A stretch of DNA of 64,000 nt from Cercospora beticola (Eukaryota; Ascomycota; Dothideomycetes; Mycosphaerellales; Mycosphaerellaceae), in contig NC_088942.1 in NCBI RefSeq assembly GCF_033473495.1, positions 1,178,001 through 1,242,000 of the forward strand, read 5' to 3'. The notes under the pieces are model-generated. The model saw nothing but the letters and a program-made list of their open reading frames with translations. It was not told the origin of the DNA and ran no database searches. The translations under genes and the position numbers were made by a program. Below, one piece after another: positions 32,090 through 42,695 of the stretch. How positions within the stretch are numbered: position 1 is the first letter of the stretch; each line of letters opens with the position of its first letter.

Positions 32090-35000
32090 ATGGCCGAGCC
32101 GGGCATGGACGACGAGGATCTCTTCGCTGATCTGTGAGCCCGCCCGCCGACCTTCCACCTCCCGCGCGCGACACTGACTGCTATTAGCTACGACGGCGAC
32201 GACACCGCAAACGACGCGCCCGCTGCGCCCACCAAGACCGAACCCGCACCACAAGCTGCTGCTGATGCCGATGCTGCGGCTGCGGCTGCCGCTGATGATT
32301 TCCTCAACCAACAGGCCGCAGCGCCGACAGTCGAGTCACACCAGGGCAACGGCGCCAGCGGTCATCAAGAGCAGCAGCCTTCGTACGATCAGAACATGGG
32401 CAATCAACATACCGAGTACAGAGATCCGACTCCGGACAATAGGCCCCTGATCGGAACCAAGGAGGATGGGTAAGTATATCTCCTTTCTTTCATCTGCCTT
32501 CTTCTGCGCGGCGTGAGCAGCGGTGAGCTTCATCTACTCAACACTGGTATCTCTGAGGCCTACGGCACGTGATTATTGAAATCGAGTGCGATGCGAGAAA
32601 GATGTCAAGCGTAACACAGTTGAGAGACAAAGCGCAACGTCATGCGACGAATCTCAGTCGCTTCCACTTGAGAACGGCAAATCGGCTCGTCCTCAAGAAG
32701 AGAGGCGACGAAGACTGCAAAGTTCAACTGGTGTTCTGTCAACTGGTGACGCACATGCACCGTGCATCATGTCCTCATCAGCCAAACATCAAATATTCCG
32801 GAAACACATTACCTGGAAAAACCATCGCGTCGACGACTGAACAATCTTATAATGGAGGGGTCGGATTCTGGGATGGACAAGGATGATTTCAGCCTCGCAG
32901 ATATTGAGTCGCGTCAGATACTTGGTGCACATTGTTGCGTATCTTGGCAGACGAGGAAGCCGATATATACTGGATCATGATCACACTACCATACTACAGC
33001 CTTGATCGTGATTGCTCGAAGGGAGGAAAGAGGGGCCGAATCAGGATCGCAAGTACACAACACAGAACAGCGATGATAGCTTCAAGCCAATAACCTCGCC
33101 TCAAGCGACAAATAGCAGATCATGCAGACAGACAGGCAGTCATCATCATCATCGTCAGAGAGGAGATAGCCGATGTAGCTATGCAGCCGCGCCAATCTCT
33201 GCCACGCCTAGACGTGCGCACATGGCCGGCCTTGATAGCATGCGTTCAGCTTGAGAAATCGAAGACGCGCAAGAGCGAGAAGATATACTACTGCTGCATA
33301 CCTCAATCGCCATCGTCGATGATGAAAAGGGAATTCTTTTCCTTTGGACAAAGTTCATGGTCGTCGGCTACCCCACATGGCTGGCTGGCATGCTGGCATG
33401 AGATGGCTTCCCGCACGCTCGTATCGTGCCTCCGCGGCACGTGCGACAGCCACAACCTCAATGCAATACACGCCGCTCTCGTCTTACGATGACATGACGG
33501 CCTGGTCTGCCGTCAGCAATGCAACGCACTCTGGTCCTGTCGCCCTACGTCCCTGAGAGATGCGGAAATCTTTGCTTGGCAAAATCTGTGGCGACTTGTT
33601 CCGGAGATCAACTGGGCATAGATGGTGTTGGGGGCCGGACGAACGCACTAACGCCAGCTCACGCTCACGCCGCGCTGTACTTTACCATTATATTCACGCT
33701 CAGATAGCTAACAATATGCCTGTAGAAAAATGTTCATCGGAGGCCTTAACTGGGAGACGACTGATCGTAAGCATCAATCCACGTCATGTGTCCAATCTAC
33801 ACAGCGTTTTAACAAATCATCACAGAGTCTCTTAAAGACTACTTTTCTCAATTTGGAGAAGTCGTGGAATGCACTGTCATGCGTGACGGCGCAACAGGCC
33901 GCTCTCGAGGTTTCGGTTTCCTCACCTTCAAGGACCCCAAGACGGTCAACACAGTCATGGTCAAAGAACATTCCCTCGACGGCAAACTTGTAAGATTATG
34001 CAACGATGTTCCCCTTTTTGCAACGACTTGTCGTGTCAAGCGCAAGACGAAAAGAAGTAAAAGAAAGAAGCCTAACACAACTTGTACATTACAGATCGAT
34101 CCCAAGCGTGCTATCCCTCGCGACGAACAGGAACGTACGGCAAAGATCTTCGTTGGCGGTGTCTCACAGGATGCGACAGAGCAGGATTTCGAAGCCTTTT
34201 TCCAGAAGTTTGGTCGTGTGCTCGATGCCACGCTCATGATGGACAAGGATACCGGACGACCACGTGGTTTCGGATTTGTGACGTTCGACAACGAAATGGC
34301 TGTTGAGCGCACCCTCGAGGGTCCACTGGCCATCCTTGGTAAGCCCATCGAGGTTAAGCGCGCTCAGCCGCGTGGCAAGATGGGCGAAGAAGAAGGCTCT
34401 GGCGGCCGCGGCGGTTTCGGTGGGCGTGGAGGACGTGGCGGTGGCGGCTTTGGCGGCGCTGGTCGTGGAGGAGGCGACGGTGGATTCGGGGACAACAACC
34501 AGATGGCCGGAGGTCCAGCTCAATCCGATGGAAACGCGAACCAGATGACGCCTGCCATGATGGCACAATACTGGCAACGCATGCAGCAGTATTTTGCTCA
34601 GATGCAAGCTATGCAGCAAGGAGGTGGCATGAACCCCATGATGGGCGGCATGAACCCGATGATGATGCAGCAAATGCAAGCTATGCGTGCTGCTCAGCAA
34701 GGTGGCGGACAGATGAATCCGGCCATGATGCAGCAAATGGCTGCCATGCAGGGTGGTGGCGGCGGCGGCGGCTTTCCCAACTCACAGTCTCCCATGAACG
34801 GCGGTATGGGACGCGGCGGACCAGGCAGTGCCGGAGGAAACGGTAACGGCAACAACAACGGCGGTGGTCAGCAAGGTCAACAAGGTGGCTTCACCGCTCA
34901 AGATCAACTCATGTTCGAACAACAGAAATATGAACGCCAAACCATGGCCCGCATGCAAGGACAGAACTTCGGAGGCCAGAACACCTGGGATGGAATGTAC

Positions 35001-35237
35001 GACGACGTCCCACCTCCGGACAACATGATGGGTCCCGGTGGCCACAACAACCGCGGCAACTTTGGCGGACGCGGAGGTCGCGGCGGAGGTCGTCAAGGTT
35101 CTGCTCAGCCTCCCAACGCTCCAGCCGGAGCTCCCACAGGTCCTAAGAACCCCGGAAAGCCCGGCGGAAACTACCGCGGCGGTGGTCGCGGAGGCCGCGG
35201 TGGAGGCTTTCATCCATATGCGCGAGGCGGGGCCTAG
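32090..35237 (+). CDS. hrp1: Hrp1/Nab4-like two-RRM RNA-binding protein (cleavage factor IB type)
   Basis: In yeast this hnRNP binds UA-rich signals in nascent mRNA for 3'-end formation and shuttles with mRNA. Five exons (32090-32133, 32188-32469, 33726-33766, 33826-33989, 34095-35237) keep frame throughout and give 557 residues. The N-terminus is acidic (MAEPGMDDEDLFADLYDGDD). RRM1 has RNP2 MFIGGLNW and RNP1 RGFGFLTF; RRM2 has IFVGGVS and RGFGFVTF. The C-terminus is rich in RGG and Met/Gln repeats and ends FHPYARGGA, the usual end of this family. Intron 2 (32470-33725) is 1,256 nt, about twenty times the other introns. The frame stays open for 101 codons after the TAG. Confidence 0.94.
32470..33725 (+). 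other. Unusually long intron of the hrp1-like gene
   Basis: The donor is GTAAGT and the acceptor CTGTAG, with a TAGCTAAC branch-like sequence just upstream. No embedded ORF is convincing. A short CAT repeat lies at ~33140 and an ATGATGA near 33318, but I found no matching CTGA partner to support a snoRNA. Confidence 0.7.
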
Positions 35238-35543
35238 GAGGTTCCGATTTCTTTCGAGGAGGATGCGAGTGGGCGTAGAAAGCCTGCGATCACTACTCAC
35301 GCTGCTGTCACTACTGACCGAGTCTTGCCTGGGTTGGTTTTCAGACCCAAGACGAACTTTGCCACGGGAGTGAATGCTATGCAGCAGCAGCAGAAGAAGA
35401 TTGGGGTGTTGAAGGGTGGGGGCGGTATCTCCAAGCCCTATCGGCGCACTAAGAAATTCGATCTGGACAGACAGAAGAAAGGCGCTATGGAGGAGATGGT
35501 GGGGCTGGACTATGATGATGCGGATTCGGTCATGGAGGAATAG
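35238..35543 (+). other. In-frame open extension after the hrp1-like stop codon
   Basis: Directly after the TAG at 35235-35237 the same frame continues 101 codons to a second TAG. The peptide looks like real protein: EVPISFEEDASGRKPA, VLPGLVFRPKTNFATG, SKPYRRTKKFDLDRQKKG and an acidic end DYDDADSVMEE. Within it lies CACTACTGAC followed by TTTTCAG at ~35343, a good intron 3' end. A donor upstream of the TAG would create an isoform with this tail, but I see no strong donor. Readthrough, alternative splicing or a separate small gene are all possible. Confidence 0.45.
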
Positions 35544-36175
35544 GGTCTTCGATTGCCCTATCACCTCTGCGAAATTGGTCAGGCGTTGCGGCTGCGGCGA
35601 CTCGATCTGATCTGATCACCTGCAACAAATCCGCGGCTCTTTCTTCATCAATGCTTGATGGAAAGATGACTGGAGCAAGGTCCCGAAAAAGAAAAGAAAA
35701 CTGGCGTTTCTTACTTCACATGGCATGACTCGGCTGGGGCGCTGGGTATATGATCAGCATCTGGTATGGTGTTCTTTCTGGCTGTTTCTGATACGTTAGC
35801 TGGCATGAAGGGATGCATGGACGGAACTCTGTCTTGCGTCCTCGGCTTGCGAAAGGGGATCACTGGCACTTGCTTTGCAGATCATAGGTAGAGCTTATGA
35901 TGATCAGTGGTCGAAAATTAGAAAAAGTCTCATTTCACTCTCTCGGCTTTCGCCTTGTGCTGTCGAGCTTGGAGGGTCCTACTACTCTATGCGATTCTCT
36001 CAAAACGTGCGATGAAGTTGCCATGATGAACCCATTGATGTGTAGGCTCCCTGTACTACTCTTTCGGCAATGCGACTGATGTAGCAGAATTCAATCGCCT
36101 CCCTCGCTCCCATCCCCAATCCAATCTCATCTGCTTCAATTCCATCAATACCACAAGCCACTGCTCTCCAATCTC
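35544..36175. other. Convergent intergenic region
   Basis: About 630 bp between the hrp1-like extension and the 3' end of the next minus-strand gene; no gene recognised. Confidence 0.5.
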
Positions 36176-37311
36176 TCAAACGGATCCTCTCTCACGCAAC
36201 CTCAAAAACATGCTCGCAACAAAATCCAAATCTCCCAACTTAAATCCACCCTTCCCTTCCCACTCCTCCTTGGGTCGTGCTGCAACCTGATTCATCGCCA
36301 CGCTAATCTGTTGCCTGACCGGACCACGTGGCCAATTCAACCAGTCGTACTCGTAGCCCTCAAGCATCACCGCTGAAACTTCCACTTCATACAGACCTCC
36401 GATGCCATTTTTGACCCACTTCAGATACAGCACGCCCAATGTCCGGAAAGCAGTTCCGATCTCCATTTCAACTTTTGGGAGTTCCAGACCTACTCTGCCC
36501 GAGTCCAAAACCTCAAGCCGCATACGCACGTTGGGCGAAAGGATGAGTCTCCCGCAGTCGCTAAGACGTGGTTCGTCGTCGAAGAACTTCTTCTTAGAAG
36601 CATCGTAGTTGGACCAGACTTTGACGTTGAAGGTGTTGAGTTTGATGTACAGATCTAGCAGCTCGTCTTTGACGTCGGGGAAGTTTTTGGAGATGGGGGG
36701 GTAGCGGAGGGAGGAGAGAGGGATGGGTTGGTCCTCGAATAGATCTTGAGCAAAGGAGGATTGGTTCTTGAGACCGAAGGGCCGGAAGGCGAGTTCTGGT
36801 ATTGGCTGTGCGATTGCTTCTAGCATTTCTTTCTCAGTGCCGTTGGGGCCGAACGGGTCGACGTATTTGAGTGCTGCTTGGGCGTTGGCGATGTATTCTT
36901 CATCGGAATCCGTGGCGGGTGGTGCTGAGGTGGCTGCGGGAGGGGTTGTTTCTTCGTCATTAGTGGTTTCCATGGGCATGTCTTCGGAGATCTGGTATCT
37001 GCGTTAGATGAGAACTCGAAAGACGCACGGGATGAAATACGAACATTTGACTCTTGGGGCTTGCCTGGCGAAGGAGGCGGCGGTGTCTGTTCGCTGAAAT
37101 ACGTGTAAAGACCGGCGAGGTTGTTGGCAATCTTGCGTGAGGCGCCGATGACATTGTCATTATCCCCATCGAGGGTGACAGTGCTGCCGCGCGAGAAGGA
37201 AGGCGATGTTAGCGGCGATATCGACTGCCGCTTCGCTGGTCTGTCGCCAGTCGCCATATCTGCAAACGGTCGCTTCAACTCCACCTTGGAAGGAGTGTTG
37301 TTGAGATCCAT
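36176..37311 (-). CDS. Conserved-looking hypothetical protein, probably nuclear
   Basis: Two exons (37311-37045 and 36991-36176; 53-nt intron with a CTAAC branch site, phase 0) give 360 residues. The N-terminus has basic clusters (VELKRPFADM, DRPAKRQS) next to Ser/Pro sites, resembling a nuclear localisation signal under kinase control. A short helix (NVIGASRKIANNLAGLYTYF) and an acidic/Pro-rich linker follow. The C-terminal ~200 residues form a globular-looking domain (LLDLYIKLNTFNVKVWSNYD ... FRTLGVLYLKWVKNG). I do not recognise the family. No transmembrane segment or signal peptide is visible. Confidence 0.75.
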
Positions 37312-37856
37312 CTTTGTCGGAGGCGAGTGCGATGTTCGAGTCTAAGTGCCAGTGACAGCTGAAGGCTGATCAGCACAATTTTGGACCCGCTTGAAGTGAA
37401 TTGCTGCTGAGGTGAATGGCAATAAGATGGATTAGGCAGCTCTGTGTCACACCAGTCACTGTCACTTCGACTCGACCCCATGCTCACACGCGGGGCAAAT
37501 GTCTGCGCTCCGTCGCACAGGTACCATTACGCATCTTTCCATTCATCGCACTCAGCAGGCCCAATCTCCATATCTCCTCCTCGCCGCCCGAGTTCTGTCC
37601 ATCTCCTCTCCAGGTCCACGCTCGTCTGCGCGCACATGATGAAGAGAGGAACGAGCCATGAATGCATTTGTCGTGATGAGGCATGACTGCCCTTTTCCGG
37701 TCCATAGGCCGGCCAGCAGGATCGGTATCAGAGAAAGAAATTCGCCGTTGTCATGTGGAGGAAGGATGGGGAGAGGGAAATGAGGAACGAGAAAGACAAA
37801 TACAGAAATGAGGCATTCAGGCATCCGTGCATCCGAGCGACAAACATCTCCCTCTC
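37312..37856. other. Intergenic region with a 50-bp element also found at 47.5 kb
   Basis: About 545 bp between two minus-strand genes. It is pyrimidine-rich and holds the shared element listed at 37599-37648. No gene is supported. Confidence 0.5.
37599..37648. repeat. Dispersed 50-bp element, copy 1
   Basis: Matches 47488-47537 at 43 of 50 positions, in the same orientation. It reads TCCATCTC, then CTCCAGG, then CCACGCTC, then GCGCGCACATGATGAA. Similarity ends sharply on both sides. Confidence 0.6.
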
Positions 37857-38849
37857 CTAACCTCGTGATGGATCTGCCCACAACCTTGCGATCGCCCCTC
37901 CCTCGACAAGTCTATCAATTCCTGCCGCGATTCCATCGAACGGTATTTCCTCATTCGTGGTCTTGAACTTTCCTGCCGCGATCAGATCCATACATGCCTG
38001 AATTTCATCCGGCGAAGCGCCGGTCGTGCCCTTCAAGACAACATTCCTCAACACAAACTCAAATGTGTTCAGCGTGCACTCTTTGCTGCCGAGCCCCACT
38101 AACACGATAGTGCCTCCTTGTTCTGTGGACATCACAGCGTCGGACGTCGTTATTCCTGCACCTGCAAAGTCAAGTATCACATCAAACCTCTTTCCCGGAA
38201 GGCCAGCGAAGGACTTGGCGCATCGTCTCACTCCAAAGCTCAAAGCTGCGGCGAATCTCTTAGGATCCAAATCGATCGCTTGGACCTCTGCGCCGATGAC
38301 ACTCGCTGCAAGCTGCGCTGCACACAAGCCAAGCCCACCGAGGCCGACAATGGCGACTTTGTCCTGAGATTTGACCTGCCCCGCGGTGAAGACTGCGTGA
38401 TAAGCTGTGCCCACAGCATCAGTTGCCACAGCTGCATCGGCGAAACTGAGACCTGGGGGAATGCGTAGCGCTTTGTGCTCCTCAAGAATGACATACTCCC
38501 CGAAACCGCCATCATAACCAAGGCCTGGCATGCTTGCCGCATCATGAAGCTTGAAAGGACGTTTTGCAGCGATAACAGCGACGACTACATCACCTGCTGT
38601 GAGCGTTGTCACACCGGAGCCCGTTTTTGTTACAACACCAGCGAGTTCGTGGCCAAGAGTAATGGGGCGCTTGAACATAAATGTCGTGTCGAGGCCCGAT
38701 ATGACGTTGTAGTCTGTGTGGCAGAGCCCGGCGGCTTTGACCTGGACGAGAACGTGGTTAGGTCCTGGCTCCGGGATCGGAACCGTCTTCAGTTCAAGAC
38801 CATGCGAAGGATCTGTGAACTGCCACGCCTTCATTGTTGTTGCAGACAT
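37857..38849 (-). CDS. Zinc-type alcohol dehydrogenase (MDR family) lacking the structural zinc lobe
   Basis: An intronless ORF of 330 residues. The GroES-like N-terminal domain has catalytic zinc ligands in GLCHTD and GHELAG. The Rossmann domain has GLGGLGLCAAQLA and the acidic residue in IDLD that usually indicates NAD preference. The four-cysteine structural zinc loop that should follow GDVVV is missing; a short AKRPFKLHDAAS segment takes its place. The ATDAVGTAYHAV motif is closer to bacterial-type ADHs. The substrate is unknown. It is transcribed away from the interrupted hydrolase and lies 2.2 kb from the P450 3' end, so the three may once have served one pathway. Confidence 0.9.
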   Translation of the reverse strand: MSATTMKAWQFTDPSHGLELKTVPIPEPGPNHVLVQVKAAGLCHTDYNVISGLDTTFMFKRPITLGHELAGVVTKTGSGVTTLTAGDVVVAVIAAKRPFKLHDAASMPGLGYDGGFGEYVILEEHKALRIPPGLSFADAAVATDAVGTAYHAVFTAGQVKSQDKVAIVGLGGLGLCAAQLAASVIGAEVQAIDLDPKRFAAALSFGVRRCAKSFAGLPGKRFDVILDFAGAGITTSDAVMSTEQGGTIVLVGLGSKECTLNTFEFVLRNVVLKGTTGASPDEIQACMDLIAAGKFKTTNEEIPFDGIAAGIDRLVEGGAIARLWADPSRG

Positions 38850-39372
38850 GTTTACGGACTAGGTGGCTTGTTGCTAAAGGCTTGCGATACCAACGGCTCT
38901 GCATGGCCATCATGCTTGAAAAGCGCATCTTTATGGATTTACCATTTACACGTCCGCAGTTTGTTCGTCAGGATTCCGGAGCGGAGCATACTGAAATTAT
39001 GGTGATCAGCCGAGGCGGGTTGCTGCGTTGCACTGTAGGTCTATGATCACGTTGCGCTCACTAATCATGCGAAAACGCCAAGCTCCACATTCAGCCAACT
39101 TTGTCGGCGTCCTCGCAGATTTCACTCAATTTACTCTATGGTCGATGGCGCTCCGGAGCGGAGGAACTGAACATAGAGGTGCTCGTGATTTATAATCTCG
39201 GAGAAGAGGTTGTTCTGTTCAGAAAGCTGAGTGATTACCAGGAAGTTCCGAAAAGCCGGCGAAGATACAACGCAGCGATGGATGCTATAAAGACAAAACG
39301 TTTATGCTTGGACTGAGGCTCATAGACCCAGACGCTCTTGTTTCCTCAAACGAATCACCACAGGTCTACGCC
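38850..39372. other. Divergent intergenic region
   Basis: About 520 bp between the ADH start and the hydrolase start; would hold a shared promoter if the two are co-regulated. No specific site seen. Confidence 0.5.
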
Positions 39373-40224
39373 ATGTCGACCTACCAGACCGTTCCGACAC
39401 AGTACACGACTGTCGATGGCATCAAAGTTGCCTATCGACGCCTCGGAAAAGGAGATGGCGTTCCTCTGGTGTACATCAATCACCTCAGAGGTTCCATGGA
39501 CACAATCGATCCACTCTTTGTCAAATCGATTGCCAAGAATCGCGAGATCATCGTCTACGACAGCTTCGGCATTGGACACAGCGAAGGCACCGTCCCTAAT
39601 TCAATCGAAGGAATGGCCGACATCGCTGTCAAGTTCTTGAAAGCTATTAACGTGAGCCTGGTTGACCTGATAGGCTTCTCCATGGGCGGAGGGATCGCTC
39701 AATATATTGCCTGAACCCATCCTAATCTCGTCCGCAAACTCGTACTCGCGGGAACCCAATCATCGATCGGAGAAGGTGTGGCCCTACCACCAAAAGAAGT
39801 CCTCGAAGGTGCAGGCGATAACGAAGCACCACCAAGTCTGGAACAAATGTTATTCCTCTTCTACTACCCCACCGAAACGAGCAAAACGCTTGGCGAGGCG
39901 TGGTGGAAGAGAGTTCATGAACGACAGCTCCCCGACGAGCCACGAAAGGACTACTTACTTGGTGCTGGAGTACGGAACCAGTTGGCTGCTATTTTCACTT
40001 TCACGGTGAATGAAAGTAATTTCGATCGTTTGAAGGATATCACAGCGCCGACCTTGGTCACGAATGGGCATACGGATGTTATGTCTCCTACGGTGAACAG
40101 TTATGTGCTTTATCAGAATATTCCGAATGCGAGTCTTGTGCTGTTCCCTGATTCGGGACATGGGCATCTATTTCAGGAGCCGGAGTTGTATGCGCAACAT
40201 TTGGAGATTTTCTTGAGGAGGTGA
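39373..40224 (+). pseudogene. Alpha/beta hydrolase interrupted by a single in-frame TGA
   Basis: The frame runs from the ATG at 39373 (MSTYQTVPTQYTTVDGIKVA) to 40224, 283 sense codons if read through. Only the TGA at 39712-39714 breaks it. The nucleophile elbow GFSMGGG lies before the stop; the acid in NGHTDVMSP and the His in SGHGHLFQ lie after it, so the catalytic triad is split but intact. The codon stands where ...QYIA-x-THPNLVRKLVL is expected, and a Trp (TGG) would fit. No splice site spans it. The rest shows no other damage, so inactivation is recent, polymorphic or a sequence error. The family resembles bacterial-type haloperoxidase/esterase hydrolases; substrate unknown. Confidence 0.82.
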
Positions 40225-41057
40225 TGAGAGGTGTTGATAGGATAAGACGGGCTTAGAGGGCGTAGAGACGAGGCTCGGTCAAGTGTGCAAAGGGCGTAGG
40301 AGTGTAGTACCAACCATACCGTCACAGTCTCAATGACATGTTTAATATCTATTCTTCCTAGGGACACCAACTGCTTGTATACTAACAGATCCTGGCAAGT
40401 CTGTTGCCACAAAAAGAACATAATTTCCCTCCACACCACCAGGCCGTCGCATAAGTCTAGATGTAATCGTAGCTGTCAACAGCTCGCAAACAAAGTGCAT
40501 AGCAGAAGGCGTGAACAACAAGCTCGCGAGAGGAGTTGACTCCAATGCAAATCAGCGACGAATGTATACAGTATCAACCCAAAGACATCTTACTGACAGG
40601 AGCAATCACATGCATCGATCAGAATAGTAACACATCCAGTATTTGTCGTGTCTGTTTCCATCTCAGCCCAACGGGTTATCGCTTGGTCTGACAAGCCATC
40701 ACATTTTTCAATCAATGTGTCGTGAAATTTCATTGGGATAATTTGAACGCTTCAATTCAACAAAAACCTCCGTGGAGGCTGCTCTCGCTAGTTAGTCTTC
40801 GGATCGGCTGGGAATTTTTGGCAAACTGAACCTGCAGGGGGGCGAATCCTGCCAACTTTTGGCGACATTGGCAATCACTGTTCTGAACGGCACATGATCA
40901 CCCGCCCGCTGAGGCATCGCTTCGACGCAAGAGCTGATCCTTACTCCAAGTCGCCTCCTGCAACATATAGCAAAACAGATCTTGAAGCCAATGACGGGAT
41001 GTCATTGCAAGAGCCCATCATGTTTTGCTGGTTGCTCTACTTGTTCCATACTCGGAA
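40225..41057. other. Convergent intergenic region
   Basis: About 830 bp, AT-richer than its surroundings; no gene recognised. Confidence 0.5.
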
Positions 41058-42695
41058 TCAAGTTCTATCTGTAAACCGAACTTGTAGACCAGGTGACAGA
41101 ACCTGGTATGTAAACACATCCCGAATTTTCATGTTCGGCGTGACCAACTCCATATCGAAATTGCGGAAAAGGTAAGTGATGGCGAGTGTGACTTCAGCAT
41201 GAGCGACACTACAATTTGATCAGTAAACGAGCTGAAAAAGAAAGACGGAGGTTACATACTTGATCCCAATACATTGCCTGGACCCCTTACTGAACGTGGC
41301 GAGCCCAGAGTCCAAAGTCTTCGCCTGCTCTCCAAGCCATCGTTCAGGCTTGAATTCCTTCGCGTCGGGGCCCCAGAGCTCCTCGGAGAAATTCATAGTA
41401 TAGACTGACATGCCGACAACCGTGCCTGGAGGAACGACCTTGCCATCGACCATGAATGGCTGACTGCGTTCCGGAACCACCCTTGGAAGCATTCCTGGGA
41501 CAGCCATAGCAAAGCGTAAGGACTCTTTCACTACAGCGAAGAGATATGCATTCTTCTCAAGCTCAATGAATGAAGGGAGCTTGTGAAGATCGGGCATAGC
41601 CTCATCGGCCGCAGCGACCACCTTCTGCTTCAGATGTGCATTGGAGAGCACAGCGTTCAAGCAGACGGTCAATGTGAAGGCAGTCGTGTCAGAGCCAGCA
41701 ACAAGGATATCTATGCTCTCTGTGACTTGTTGGTCAATTGGAACGCCCATCAAGCGATCGAATATGATTGGGTGCGGCGATGATTGCTTTTCCTCATCGT
41801 TGCGTCGAATGAACCGGGCGTGTGAATCCTTGGCGTATCTTTGCAGCCTGGCTAATTCTCCTAGACCAGTGTCCAACTTTCCAAGCACGTCCAGCGGTAC
41901 CAGACTGGAGGCGAACTTTTGTAGTGGGTTGTAATACATGCCGTAGATCGCGGCGCCGGCAACATCGAACGCTTGCAGGAACGCAGCCTCGAACGAATCC
42001 TTGGATTCCCCAATGAGACCTAGTGAACTGCCGAATGCCAATTGCGATATGATGTCCACCGTCATTGATCTTGACCCATTAGTTTCCTTGTGCAGCTAGT
42101 GATGGATTAACAGCCTCACCTTATCATGTTGTTCACTTCAATCGGACCATTTTCACTGATCCTTCGAACTTTTGTCCCAACTTGATGTAACTTCTCAGCC
42201 ATTACCGGTTGGAATTGCTCCACGCCGGTGCGCGAGAACAATGGATTCAACGTCTTTCGTCGCTCTTTGTGTAATAATACATCGGTCTCCACGAACAACG
42301 TGTGTGGGGTGTTGAAACATTCGTAAAAGTAGTCATGCTTGGGGAAAGGGTTGGTCTGGCTGTATATCGTCTTGTAAAGCTTCACGTCGCTGATATGCAG
42401 TTCATTGGGGCCGATCCGAAGGGCTTGACTGTCTGCATAATCGAATCAGGGCCAGTGAAGGTAGCAAAAGACCTTGCAGAGTAGACCGACCGTATCGCTT
42501 GTGCAGTCGCTCGTACTCTTGTTCTGGAGCACCGGCCAGCACCACGCTCCCTTGCCAGCTTCGAGAGATGGCCGCATACTTGGGACCAGGGAAGCGCGCC
42601 AGTGGATGCACCAGCAATCGATACAAAGCGCGAAGCGTCAAGAAAACGCTGAAAAGTCCAGCGACGATCACAATGCGGTGAAGCGCAGAGTCCAT
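41058..42695 (-). CDS. Cytochrome P450 monooxygenase
   Basis: Four exons (42695-42491, 42432-42120, 42069-41260, 41208-41058) keep frame and give 492 residues. An N-terminal membrane anchor (IVIVAGLFSVFLTL) is followed by the Pro-rich hinge ARFPGPKYA. The I-helix oxygen-binding motif is AGSDTTA, the K-helix ExxR is ESLR, the meander has FKPERWL, and the heme loop is FSKGSRQCIGIN. The last Asn of that loop is formed by splicing. The first donor is GTCGGT, slightly unusual. The GPNELHISDVKLYKTIY segment is typical of microsomal fungal P450s of secondary metabolism or xenobiotic breakdown (CYP65/CYP58-like range, not certain). Substrate unknown. Confidence 0.95.

Noticed and set aside
33310..33400. 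Box C/D snoRNA inside the long hrp1 intron (ATGATGA at ~33318).
   Set aside because: No CTGA box or closing stem was found at a suitable distance.
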